A stretch of 9,209 bases of DNA from Thermoplasmata archaeon (GTDB lineage Archaea > Thermoplasmatota > Thermoplasmata > Thermoplasmatales > Aciduliprofundaceae), in the NCBI GenBank assembly GCA_021160945.1, contig JAGHBQ010000131.1:1-9209 (forward strand). The letters run 5' to 3'. The notes under the pieces are model-generated. The model did not search any database. It was not told the origin of the DNA and saw only the letters and a list, made by a program, of their open reading frames with translations. The position numbers were made by a program, and so were the translations under genes. Of this stretch, positions 1 through 6,325 are shown piece after piece (the first letter of the stretch is position 1; each line of letters opens with the position of its first letter).

Positions 1-1
1 G

Positions 2-9
2 TATATAAA
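2..9 (+). promoter_or_regulatory. possible TATA box at the left edge
   Basis: The window opens with TATATAAA, which matches the archaeal TATA consensus. Its centre is only about 17 bases before the ATG at 23, whereas TATA centres normally sit 26-27 bases before the transcription start. Either it is not the promoter of this gene, or transcription starts inside the annotated reading frame and a later start is used. The upstream sequence that would settle this lies outside the window. Confidence 0.3.
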
Positions 10-22
10 CACTCAGATACTG

Positions 23-241
23 ATGAAACTCACAAATAGAGAAAAGTTGATTTTGCAGATGCTGGACGAAGGATGGAGTTATCAGCAGATTCAAGCAAAA
101 CTCGAAATACCTGAAAAAGATATGGAAGAAATTCTCAAAAAACTGGAAAACTTTGGGATTGTAAAAAAGATAATAATAGTGAAGCTTACTGATAGAGGAA
201 AAACAGTTCTGCAGTTCATTCCTTCTCAAGAGTTTGAATGA
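23..241 (+). CDS. small helix-turn-helix (winged-helix-like) protein
   Basis: This encodes 72 residues, probably a DNA-binding regulator in the cytoplasm. Residues 3-46 read as three helices of a helix-turn-helix: a first helix (NREKLILQMLDEG), a turn-and-recognition segment (SYQQIQAKLEIPEKDMEEILKK) and a helix ending in LENFGIV. A short strand pair follows (KKIIIVKLTDRGKTVLQ), as in the wing of a winged-helix protein. There is no effector or dimerisation domain. The frame stays open to the left edge of the window with no stop, so the gene could start further left; no convincing SD precedes the ATG. The last 26 bases overlap the convergent HAD gene. Target and effector cannot be deduced. The fold is seen from sequence pattern only; no specific family was recognised. 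Confidence 0.65.
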   Translation: MKLTNREKLILQMLDEGWSYQQIQAKLEIPEKDMEEILKKLENFGIVKKIIIVKLTDRGKTVLQFIPSQEFE

Positions 242-893
242 TTTTCGAAGCTTCTAGAAGATCCTTGACTACATGATCAGCAAGTTTTGAATCATTCCCT
301 ATTTTTATTGTAATCATACCTACATTTTTTGCACCCAGCATATCCCGAAACTCACTATCACCTACATAAATTTTAGGTGAAGAGCTACTCTTCTTAATTG
401 CCTCCTCAAAGATTCTTCGATTTGGCTTTCCCACACCCACATCCTCCGCTGTTGTCACCGAGTCGAAAAATTGCTTTATGTTCAAAGAGTTTAGAAGCTT
501 ATCTGTAAATGGTCTATCTGCATCGGTAATCATTCCCACATGAGAGGCTATCTTTCTTATTCTTCTCAAACCTTCTAGGGCATTTTTCGCCAGCTTCACA
601 TATTTTGCATGAATGTCCGAGTAAGTATCTATAATCCAAAATGAGTCACTTGCACATAGTGTTTTAGGCACAATATTTTTCGCGGCTTCCAAAATCAGAA
701 ATCTTATGGGGGTATATTCCTGATGCCTTTTCTCCATATACGGTTTGCGATAATTCTCGATTCTCTGTAAAATTTCTTCTTCACTCAACTTCAGAGAAAA
801 ACGTTTTTTTATTTCTTCCGCAAGCTTTAAGAGCGCATAATTCTCGCTTTCCATATCTGTTAGAGTACCTGTCATATCTAAGAAGACATCCAT
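216..893 (-). CDS. HAD-superfamily hydrolase with a DxT (not DxD) active-site motif
   Basis: This is a 225-residue soluble HAD-like hydrolase, a typical length for the phosphatase/dehalogenase-like HAD-IA group. All four motifs are visible: motif I DMTGTLTD (nucleophile Asp6), motif II threonine in MITDAD (Thr123), motif III Lys156 in GKPNRR, and motif IV GDSEFRD (Asp179, Asp184). Residues about 15-100 form the helical cap. The oddity is residue 8: most HAD phosphatases have Asp there as the general acid/base, but here it is Thr, giving a DxTGTLT string like that of P-type ATPases. A slower or different phosphoryl-transfer chemistry is therefore possible. The substrate is unknown; phosphoglycolate-type phosphatase is the usual automatic name but is not proven. 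The start has no SD but has a TATA-like box about 25 bases upstream, suggesting a leaderless transcript of its own. Confidence 0.88.
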   Translation of the reverse strand: MDVFLDMTGTLTDMESENYALLKLAEEIKKRFSLKLSEEEILQRIENYRKPYMEKRHQEYTPIRFLILEAAKNIVPKTLCASDSFWIIDTYSDIHAKYVKLAKNALEGLRRIRKIASHVGMITDADRPFTDKLLNSLNIKQFFDSVTTAEDVGVGKPNRRIFEEAIKKSSSSPKIYVGDSEFRDMLGAKNVGMITIKIGNDSKLADHVVKDLLEASKIIQTLEKE

Positions 894-914
894 GCAGGGT
901 GATAATATGCATCT

Positions 915-922
915 TTAATATT
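915..922 (-). promoter_or_regulatory. candidate TATA box for the HAD gene (leaderless)
   Basis: On the - strand AATATTAA lies in an A/T-rich run between the stop of the upstream membrane-protein gene (926) and the HAD ATG (893). Its centre is about 25 bases before the ATG, the spacing expected if transcription starts at or next to the start codon. The bases just before the ATG (CACCCTGC) contain no SD, which agrees with a leaderless message. The match is short and could be chance in an AT-rich gap. Confidence 0.4.
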
Positions 923-925
923 TTT

Positions 926-1393
926 TTAGGTGAATGCTGCCCCGAAAAGGAGATTCATCAGAGAACCCACTAAATACGAAAGTCCTGCTGCTCCAAGACC
1001 CAGAATAATCATCTCCGCAACTTTTTTGCGAACTGATATCCCCGAGATTATGGAGATGATTGTGGATACGATTGCCAGAGTCAATCCTGCAAATATAACG
1101 GAGAGGGGTAAAGCGATATATATTGTAGACGTTAAAAAATATAGAATCACGGGAAAGAAGACTCCCATTATATATGCAAGACCTGTGTAAACTGCGGCTC
1201 TGAGCTCACTGCTCTCTTCTCTGGGAACAAGAGACTTGATTGAATTTTTGTCCTGTGCAATTTTTTCGGCAGCATTTTTTGCCATATCTTCTGTTAATCC
1301 CATTTCCACAAGCCTCTCTCTTATCTCCTCCTCTGCTCTTCTTTTGGATCCAGAGAATATAATTTGAAGCCTTTTTCTTATACCTTCATTCAC
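926..1393 (-). CDS. three-helix membrane protein, probably an N-terminally truncated VIT1/CCC1-family transporter
   Basis: This encodes 155 residues. Residues 1-60 are a charged helical region (KRRAEEEIRERLVEMGL, then EDMAKNAAEKIAQDK), followed by three membrane segments at about 64-88, 93-117 and 125-150. The pattern resembles the C-terminal part of VIT1/CCC1-type Fe/Mn transporters: a cytosolic helical metal-binding segment, then a helix carrying TGLAYIMG and a proline, then two more helices ending in a glycine-rich AAGLSYLVG. Members of that family normally have two further helices at the N-terminus; here they are absent, and an in-frame TGA lies just four codons upstream of the start. The start is GTG, overlapping the upstream stop by four bases (GTGA), with GGGAG about 10 bases before it. 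It may be a remnant or a short functional membrane protein. The family call is from pattern memory and is moderate. Confidence 0.6.
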   Translation of the reverse strand: MNEGIRKRLQIIFSGSKRRAEEEIRERLVEMGLTEDMAKNAAEKIAQDKNSIKSLVPREESSELRAAVYTGLAYIMGVFFPVILYFLTSTIYIALPLSVIFAGLTLAIVSTIISIISGISVRKKVAEMIILGLGAAGLSYLVGSLMNLLFGAAFT

Positions 1394-1644
1394 CTCACAT
1401 CAACTCCCACATCCAGACAGCAGTTCACTATTATGCCATCATAGTCCCTGTAAAGCTCCCTTGCCCTCTTCACAACCTGGAGTACAGCCATGGCCTCTGC
1501 AACTCGGTTTTCTATAGAGCCTGGACCTGTATCCAGGCTTACCACATCTACATGGGTGCCTTCGGAGGTGAAATCATCGTAAATTCTGCGATCATTTTCA
1601 TCCCACCTGTCAGTGCTCACCAGATTGATTACTATAATTTTCAA
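1390..1644 (-). pseudogene. 5' fragment of a second Asp/Glu-hydantoin racemase gene
   Basis: This encodes 84 residues that align over their whole length with the first third of the intact racemase encoded at 2844-3521. Shared features are the N-terminal strand (KIIVIN against EVIIVN), the GPxxIE element at residues 40-45, and the VNC segment carrying the first catalytic cysteine (around Cys75). It stops right after that segment, so the second half of the fold and the second catalytic cysteine (LGCTG in the intact copy) are missing; it cannot be a normal racemase. The start is chosen as TTG at 1644 because GGAGGG ends nine bases before it and the protein then begins like the family; a GTG at 1668 would add eight unrelated residues and has no SD. 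Its stop overlaps the GTG of the following membrane-protein gene. Truncation by deletion is the simplest explanation. Confidence 0.75.
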
Positions 1645-1648
1645 TGTA

Positions 1649-1732
1649 TTAGCCCTCCATGATAGCACTACTAACTCTTACCACAGTGTATTCTTCAAGA
1701 TTCTCAAGGTCTTTACTGTTTGATCTCGTCAT
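1649..1732 (-). CDS. 27-codon ORF coupled to the DUF917 gene
   Basis: A short ORF fills most of the gap after DUF917. Its ATG overlaps the DUF917 stop as ATGA, the same junction type used throughout this operon, and GGTGG sits five bases before it inside the last DUF917 codons. It begins MTRSNSKDLENLEEY and ends in AIMEG. Its final codons contain the GGAGG used by the next reading frame, which starts four bases after its stop, so ribosomes could pass from DUF917 through this ORF to the racemase fragment. It has no membrane segment and no family I recognise. It may be a real microprotein, a coupling device, or the N-terminal stub of a deleted gene. Such a short ORF can arise by chance; the well-placed start and end signals are what argue for it. 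Confidence 0.4.
   Translation of the reverse strand: MTRSNSKDLENLEEYTVVRVSSAIMEG
1653..1658 (-). promoter_or_regulatory. Shine-Dalgarno site deciding the TTG start at 1644
   Basis: GGAGGG on the - strand lies nine bases (from GGAGG) before the TTG at 1644. It is the only strong SD near the second racemase fragment and supports the TTG over the GTG at 1668. It is embedded in the last sense codons of the 27-codon ORF. Confidence 0.6.
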
Positions 1733-2829
1733 TTAAGCCACCATTTAAGTAGCTCTTCTACAGGCACATACTCATATCTAAACCCAAATCTCTGTGGTCC
1801 AAAGTATTGGAGGCCTTTAGGCGATCTCCATTTCTCAGGTGCCTTTGCAACGATAGCATTTATTTTCATACCTTCTTTCAGGTTTGTATTTGTTATAGGT
1901 TCGCCATTGTCCTGCAAAAACATAAGAAGATCTGGAGGCATTAAAATTGGCCTTCCATCAATCCATGCCATAATATGCTCATTCATTATCCAGGATTTCA
2001 GTGTGTGACCTTCATATTTGCCTGTGCCGGCTACCTCAACTTCACCTTTTAAAAATCCGCCTTCATTTCTCCACGCATATCTCTTTACTTTTCCCTCGAA
2101 TATTCTCCATCCGGAAAGTACTTCCACTACAGCGTCCAGGGGATCTTCTTTATTTCTTCTGGCTTCCCTTATGGCTTTACCTACCTTTATGCTTAAACTC
2201 ACTGTATTGTGGATCACTGCAGTTTTTGCCACTTTAACTGTCATAGGAGTATCCACAACAACAGAGAATACACCATCAAGTACTGAGAGATATCTAGCTA
2301 TATCTTCATAGTCATCAATATCTGCATACTGTTCAACTATAATCACATTTCCTGTCTGCGTGAGCATTACAGCAGGATACATGGGCACATCGAATAAGTG
2401 AACTGAGGCTTGGTGATACTGAGGTGCAGCTCTTCCAATCAGATCTCCGTCAATTATAAGACGATCAAGACGCGCTGCAATACTTAAAGCAAGGGGAGTA
2501 TTGCTACCACCAATCTCAGTGGCCACCACGGCATCTATTTTCTTGCCTAGATACTCTTCCATTCTTTCAAAGGCCTTTTTGATGGGGTCCTGAATCTTCA
2601 CCTTCTTCTTTGGTTTCAGACCTGGGGCTATAGAGCCAACAAAGGAGGGCTCTACAACAATAGCATCATTGGGTAACTCGTCAAGAGTTACCACCTTGAA
2701 TCTCTTTCCCTGATCTAGAGCTTCTTTCACCATTTTCCATCCTTCTTCGGGATCACCACCACCACCGGTTCCAAGCACTGTGCAGCCAACTACCATATCC
2801 TTTAATTCTTCCTCATTTAATTCTCTCAT
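1729..2829 (-). CDS. DUF917 / S-Me-THD family protein
   Basis: This encodes 366 residues, full length for the DUF917 family (now labelled S-Me-THD, S-methyl-thiohydantoin desulfurase-like, in Pfam). The N-terminal domain shows the glycine-rich hallmark GCTVLGTGGGGDP (residues 15-27), then FVGSIAPG (63-70), EIGGSN (105-110) and DGDLIGRAAPQ (128-138); the C-terminal domain has a W..NEH..AW.DG.P...PDL pattern around 280-301. There is no signal peptide or membrane helix, so it should act in the cytoplasm. Relatives are commonly encoded beside hydantoinase/hydantoin-racemase-like genes, and some are linked to (thio)hydantoin breakdown; the exact reaction of this member is unknown. It starts at ATG 14 bases after the racemase stop, with a very strong SD (AGGAGGTGG). 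Its position behind an Opp importer and a racemase suggests it processes the imported compound. Confidence 0.9.
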   Translation of the reverse strand: MRELNEEELKDMVVGCTVLGTGGGGDPEEGWKMVKEALDQGKRFKVVTLDELPNDAIVVEPSFVGSIAPGLKPKKKVKIQDPIKKAFERMEEYLGKKIDAVVATEIGGSNTPLALSIAARLDRLIIDGDLIGRAAPQYHQASVHLFDVPMYPAVMLTQTGNVIIVEQYADIDDYEDIARYLSVLDGVFSVVVDTPMTVKVAKTAVIHNTVSLSIKVGKAIREARRNKEDPLDAVVEVLSGWRIFEGKVKRYAWRNEGGFLKGEVEVAGTGKYEGHTLKSWIMNEHIMAWIDGRPILMPPDLLMFLQDNGEPITNTNLKEGMKINAIVAKAPEKWRSPKGLQYFGPQRFGFRYEYVPVEELLKWWLK

Positions 2830-2833
2830 TTTT

Positions 2834-2842
2834 CCACCTCCT
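2834..2842 (-). promoter_or_regulatory. strong Shine-Dalgarno site of the DUF917 gene
   Basis: AGGAGGTGG precedes the DUF917 ATG by four bases (seven from the GGAGG core). It is the longest anti-SD match seen in the window and sits in the only non-overlapping junction between oppB and DUF917, so this gene seems set up for efficient independent initiation rather than coupling. Confidence 0.75.
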
Positions 2843-2843
2843 T

Positions 2844-3521
2844 TTAGTGTCCTCCAAACAAACCCCTCCTCCCATGAGGGATGTGGAAAGATCTTGCCAC
2901 AGAGTATGAGGTCAGAAGCGGTTCAAGAACCAGGCTACGGAACTTCTCCCATATTTCTTTTTGAAGCCGCTCTGCCATCACACTGAAACCTGTACATCCA
3001 AGAACAACAACATCAGCACCATCTTTTATACTCTTCACAGCAGCTTTCTTTGTGCTCTGATAAACACTCTCTGCAGCACTTAGAATATCCTTTACTGTCA
3101 GGTGTACCTTCTCAACTGAAATCAGTTTATCAAATACCCCATACTCTCGAGCTTGAATACGTGTCCATGAAATCATATTGTCACCGGGGCCTATTACTGA
3201 AAACTCACCCAGCATGGCTGCCATGTGCATTGTGGTCTCTCCAGCACCAAACACAGGAATATTCAGGAGTTCTCGTAGTTCAAAAAGACAGGGATCTCCA
3301 AAACAGTTTATAACCACCGCACTCCCATCTTTAAGTTCATCAACAATCTCAAGTATAGATTCACAGGCAATGGTTTTTGTCATGAACCCCTCAATGGTCT
3401 CTGGACCATTCTTCACATTCACTATTTTAAGTTTGTCTTGAGAATACTGCTTTTTTATATAGTCTCGCTCAATATCTCTGATTTCTACCTTAACAGGATT
3501 TACGATTATCACCTCATTCAT
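2844..3521 (-). CDS. Asp/Glu-hydantoin racemase family protein
   Basis: This encodes 225 residues, the usual length for the cofactor-independent two-cysteine racemase superfamily (aspartate/glutamate/hydantoin racemases, arylmalonate decarboxylase). Both expected catalytic cysteines are visible and well placed: Cys73 in VINCFGDP and Cys176 in VVVLGCTGFS. NCFGDP, the GPGDN turn (111-115) and the LGCTG motif are closest to hydantoin-racemase-like members. It is cytoplasmic. The reaction is inferred as inversion of a carbon next to a carbonyl in a hydantoin or amino-acid derivative; substrate not provable here. The start is the ATG at 3521, which overlaps the oppF stop as ATGA and has GGAG eight bases upstream; an in-frame ATG at 3545 would lie inside oppF and lacks an SD. 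A truncated paralogue occurs downstream at 1390-1644. Confidence 0.88.
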   Translation of the reverse strand: MNEVIIVNPVKVEIRDIERDYIKKQYSQDKLKIVNVKNGPETIEGFMTKTIACESILEIVDELKDGSAVVINCFGDPCLFELRELLNIPVFGAGETTMHMAAMLGEFSVIGPGDNMISWTRIQAREYGVFDKLISVEKVHLTVKDILSAAESVYQSTKKAAVKSIKDGADVVVLGCTGFSVMAERLQKEIWEKFRSLVLEPLLTSYSVARSFHIPHGRRGLFGGH

Positions 3522-4492
3522 TCTATCATCTCCGCAAAATGACATTTTACTAAGTGACCACTCTCAACCTCCACATAACCCGGCTCTTTCTGAGAACATA
3601 TATCCTTTGCATAGGGGCACCGTGTATGAAAAGGACAGCCGGAAGGAGGGTTAAGAGGACTCGGAATTTCTCCCGGTAATCTAAGTTTTTTCCTCTTTCT
3701 ATCCTTGGGATCAGGGACGGGTATTGATTCCAGAAGGATCCTTGTGTAGGGGTGCTGGGATTTTTCAAATATTTGTTCTACCATGCCTATCTCCATTATC
3801 TTCCCAAGATACATTATAGCTACTCTATGAGATATGTATCGCACCACGCTCAGATCATGAGATATAAAGAGATAGGTAAAGTTCTTCTCCTTCTGTAGAT
3901 TTTCAAGAAGATTAAGAATTTGTGCCTGTACAGAAACATCCAGTGCTGAGGTTGGCTCATCCAATACTATAAACTTAGGATTGACTGCCAGAGCCCTAGC
4001 AATTGCGACTCTCTGCTGCTGCCCTCCACTTATCTCATCAGGATACTTATACATGTGCTCTCTCCTCAGACCCACAGATTCCAGAAGTTCCAAAACTCTA
4101 TCCTCTATATTCTTCACCATAAGCTCTCTGAGTGGCTCTGCAATTATATTAAGTATGCTCATCCTAGGGTTAAGGGAAGAGTATGGATCCTGATATATCA
4201 TTTGCATCTGCATACGTATTTTCTGAAACTTCTTCTTTGGCATCTTGGTTATATCTTGCCCTCCAAAGTATATCTTTCCACCAGTGGGTTCGTAGAGCCT
4301 TAATATTGTTCTTCCTGTGGTTGTCTTACCGCTTCCTGTTTCACCCACAAGTGCTAAGGTTTCTCCTTTTTTTATAGAGAGGCTCACTCCATCTACTGCT
4401 TTGATATATCGCACCTTTTTGGAGAATATCCTTTTTTTAAATGGAAAGTATTTTCTGAGATTTTCAACTTTCACAAGTTCCTCTATGCTCAT
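3518..4492 (-). CDS. oppF: peptide ABC importer ATPase, OppF/DppF type
   Basis: This encodes 324 residues, the second ATP-hydrolysing subunit of the importer, bound to the cytoplasmic face of OppBC. It has Walker A GETGSGKTT (50-58), Q-loop Gln101, signature ISGGQQQR (154-161), Walker B IVLDEP (175-180) and switch His212. The C-terminal oligopeptide-transporter extension carries four cysteines, C286, C292, C299 and C317 (CX5CX6CX17C), the pattern recently associated with a [4Fe-4S] cluster in Opp-type ATPases. An added insert near residues 17-28 (FKKRIFSKKV) is typical of OppF-like rather than OppD-like subunits. The start ATG overlaps the oppD stop (ATGA), with a G-rich SD (GGAGG followed by more G) just upstream; the stop overlaps the racemase start. 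Intact. Confidence 0.95.
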   Translation of the reverse strand: MSIEELVKVENLRKYFPFKKRIFSKKVRYIKAVDGVSLSIKKGETLALVGETGSGKTTTGRTILRLYEPTGGKIYFGGQDITKMPKKKFQKIRMQMQMIYQDPYSSLNPRMSILNIIAEPLRELMVKNIEDRVLELLESVGLRREHMYKYPDEISGGQQQRVAIARALAVNPKFIVLDEPTSALDVSVQAQILNLLENLQKEKNFTYLFISHDLSVVRYISHRVAIMYLGKIMEIGMVEQIFEKSQHPYTRILLESIPVPDPKDRKRKKLRLPGEIPSPLNPPSGCPFHTRCPYAKDICSQKEPGYVEVESGHLVKCHFAEMIE

Positions 4493-5460
4493 TTCTTATC
4501 CCCCCTCCTAAAAAGATGGCAGGCGACAGCATGATTTTTTGAATATTCTATAAGCTGAGGTTTCTCTCTTCTGCATATATCCATAGCAAGCTCACAGCGA
4601 GGGTGAAAACGACAGCCATGTGGAGGTTTAAACAGACTTGGAACATTCCCACGAAGAGGTTTTAAAGGCTTTTTGTACCTAGGATCTGGAATTGCTAAGA
4701 GCAAGCCCTTTGTGTAAGGGTGATATGGATTTTCAAACAGTTCGTTCACATCGGCAACCTCCACGATATTGCCTGCATACATAACTCCCACTCTATCGCA
4801 TGTTTGAGCAACAACTCCAAGATCATGGGTGATGAGAAGCACTGAAAAATGATATTCCTTTTTAAGATCCAATATTAAGTCTAGAATCTGTTTTTGGATT
4901 GTAACATCTAGAGCTGTCGTGGGCTCATCAGCTATAAGGAGGGAAGGTTCAAAGGATAAGGCCATGGCGATCATTATTCTCTGTCTCATTCCTCCACTAA
5001 GCTCATGTGGATAAGATCTAAGAATACGATGAGGGTCTGGAAGATTTACTGCTTTCAAAAGTTCCATAGCTTTCTTCAAAGCCTCATCTTTATGAATGTT
5101 GTGATGTAGCTTAATTATATCCACCATTTGAGTTTTTATTTTGAAAAGAGGATTTAGAGAACTCATAGGATCTTGGAATATCATGCTTATCTTCTTACCT
5201 CTTATCTTCTTCATTTCCTTCTCGGAGAGTTCAAGAAGGTTTTGGCCTTCGAATATGATCTTTCCAGAAAGTTCAGCATTTGAGGGGAGAAGCTTGAGGA
5301 TACTCATAGATGTCACACTTTTTCCACATCCAGTCTCACCTACGAGTCCAACGATCTCATTCTCGTAAATTTTAAGATTAACTCCATTGAGAACATATGC
5401 AGTACCCCAGAACGTGCGGAAATTGAGATGTAGATTTTCAATAGATAACAACTCTTTCAT
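4489..5460 (-). CDS. oppD: peptide ABC importer ATPase, OppD/DppD type
   Basis: This encodes 323 residues, the partner ATPase of the OppF-like subunit. It has Walker A GETGCGKS (41-48), Q-loop Gln96, signature LSGGMRQR (154-161), Walker B LIADEP (175-180) and His212. The C-terminal oligopeptide-transporter domain has cysteines 283, 289, 296 and 314 in the same CX5CX6CX17C spacing as OppF, so both ATPases may bind an iron-sulfur cluster. The N-terminal HLNFRTFWGTAYVLNGV segment is the OppD-type start. The ATG overlaps the oppC stop (ATGA) and has AAGGAGG eight bases upstream, a near-ideal SD. Intact and in operon order. A dipeptide, oligopeptide or other Opp-family substrate cannot be told from the ATPase. 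Confidence 0.95.
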   Translation of the reverse strand: MKELLSIENLHLNFRTFWGTAYVLNGVNLKIYENEIVGLVGETGCGKSVTSMSILKLLPSNAELSGKIIFEGQNLLELSEKEMKKIRGKKISMIFQDPMSSLNPLFKIKTQMVDIIKLHHNIHKDEALKKAMELLKAVNLPDPHRILRSYPHELSGGMRQRIMIAMALSFEPSLLIADEPTTALDVTIQKQILDLILDLKKEYHFSVLLITHDLGVVAQTCDRVGVMYAGNIVEVADVNELFENPYHPYTKGLLLAIPDPRYKKPLKPLRGNVPSLFKPPHGCRFHPRCELAMDICRREKPQLIEYSKNHAVACHLFRRGDKK

Positions 5461-6320
5461 AGGAATCGCCTCCTTAACCTTGGATCAAGAATCTCTCTAA
5501 GTGTATCACCCACAAGATTGAAGGCAAGTACTGTGATAAATATAGCAAGTCCAGGAAAAGTTGGATACCACCAGAAGTTAAGAAGATATCCTTTACCCTG
5601 ACTCACCATAAGACCCCAATCTGCAGTGGGTGGTTGCACCCCAAGTCCTAAGAAACTTAAAGCACTTGCCTCTAAGATAGCAGAACCCATATCCATTGTT
5701 CCCTGCACAACTACTGGCGAAATTGCATTGGGTAGGATATGCCGAGCTATAATCCTCCAGCTACTTATACCCATACTTTTTGCAACCTCTACATAGGGCT
5801 TTTCCTTAATAGAGATAGCCATGCCCCGGATTAAACGTGTATACCATGGCCACCAGCTCACTGCAAGGGCAATTATGGTATTTTCTAAACCTCTTCCCAA
5901 AGTTACAGAGATGAGGAGTGCCAAGAGAAGCGGAGGAAAGGATAGAAATATATCTGTAACTCTCATTATTATGGTATCTACAACTCCTCCCTTGAATCCA
6001 GCAAGCAAACCAAGAGGTATCCCAATCAAAAGACCCAAGCTTACAACAGCTATGGCCACTAGAAGTGAGATGCGCGCACCATATATAACACGACTCAGAA
6101 CATCTCTTCCCATATAATCGGTTCCAAATAAGTGCTTTGAGCTCGGAGGTTGTAACTTTTCTTCCAAATTAGGCTCTCCTCGTGCCTGGTCAGGATAAGG
6201 TGCGAGGAAAGGGGCAAATATGGCCATGAGCATCAGAACAAGAATTATGATAATTCCTAACAGGGAGAGTTTGTTACGAAACATTATTTTTAATACCCTA
6301 ATAACTTCATCTTTTTTCAT
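5457..6320 (-). CDS. oppC: peptide ABC importer permease, OppC/DppC type
   Basis: This encodes 287 residues from the ATG chosen here. It is an inner permease half of the importer, with an N-terminal helix (about 18-40), a loop carrying FGTDYMGRDV (65-74) that is diagnostic of DppC/OppC, and about five further membrane helices. The EAA loop that docks the ATPase is near 175-200 (EVAKSMGISSWRI..HILPNA), followed by ALSFLGLGVQPP (220-231) and a C-terminal GDTLREILDPRL. A GTG at 6329 overlaps the oppB stop and would add three residues; I prefer ATG 6320 because AGGGTG lies eight bases before it, while the same SD would be too close to the GTG. The stop overlaps the oppD ATG. Intact. Confidence 0.95.
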   Translation of the reverse strand: MKKDEVIRVLKIMFRNKLSLLGIIIILVLMLMAIFAPFLAPYPDQARGEPNLEEKLQPPSSKHLFGTDYMGRDVLSRVIYGARISLLVAIAVVSLGLLIGIPLGLLAGFKGGVVDTIIMRVTDIFLSFPPLLLALLISVTLGRGLENTIIALAVSWWPWYTRLIRGMAISIKEKPYVEVAKSMGISSWRIIARHILPNAISPVVVQGTMDMGSAILEASALSFLGLGVQPPTADWGLMVSQGKGYLLNFWWYPTFPGLAIFITVLAFNLVGDTLREILDPRLRRRFL

Positions 6321-6325
6321 AGGTC

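Noticed and set aside
930..1190. 86-codon + strand ORF opposite the VIT-like gene
   Set aside because: It is antisense to a gene with clear membrane-helix pattern, has no SD or promoter, and its product shows no recognisable fold.
1390..1395. sequencing frameshift as the cause of the racemase truncation
   Set aside because: After the stop, the other frames give the membrane protein and not the missing racemase half, so restoring a frame would not rebuild a racemase; a deletion or fusion fits better, although an assembly join cannot be excluded.
1645..1668. GTG start at 1668 for the racemase fragment
   Set aside because: It has no SD, adds eight residues unlike the family N-terminus and overlaps the 27-codon ORF; TTG at 1644 has GGAGG at nine bases.
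2001..2311. two overlapping + strand ORFs opposite DUF917
   Set aside because: Both are antisense shadows of a well-conserved family gene, with low-complexity Ser/Thr/Leu/Pro-rich products and no initiation signals.
3050..3441. two + strand ORFs opposite the racemase
   Set aside because: The racemase frame contains both catalytic cysteine motifs and is plainly the coding one.
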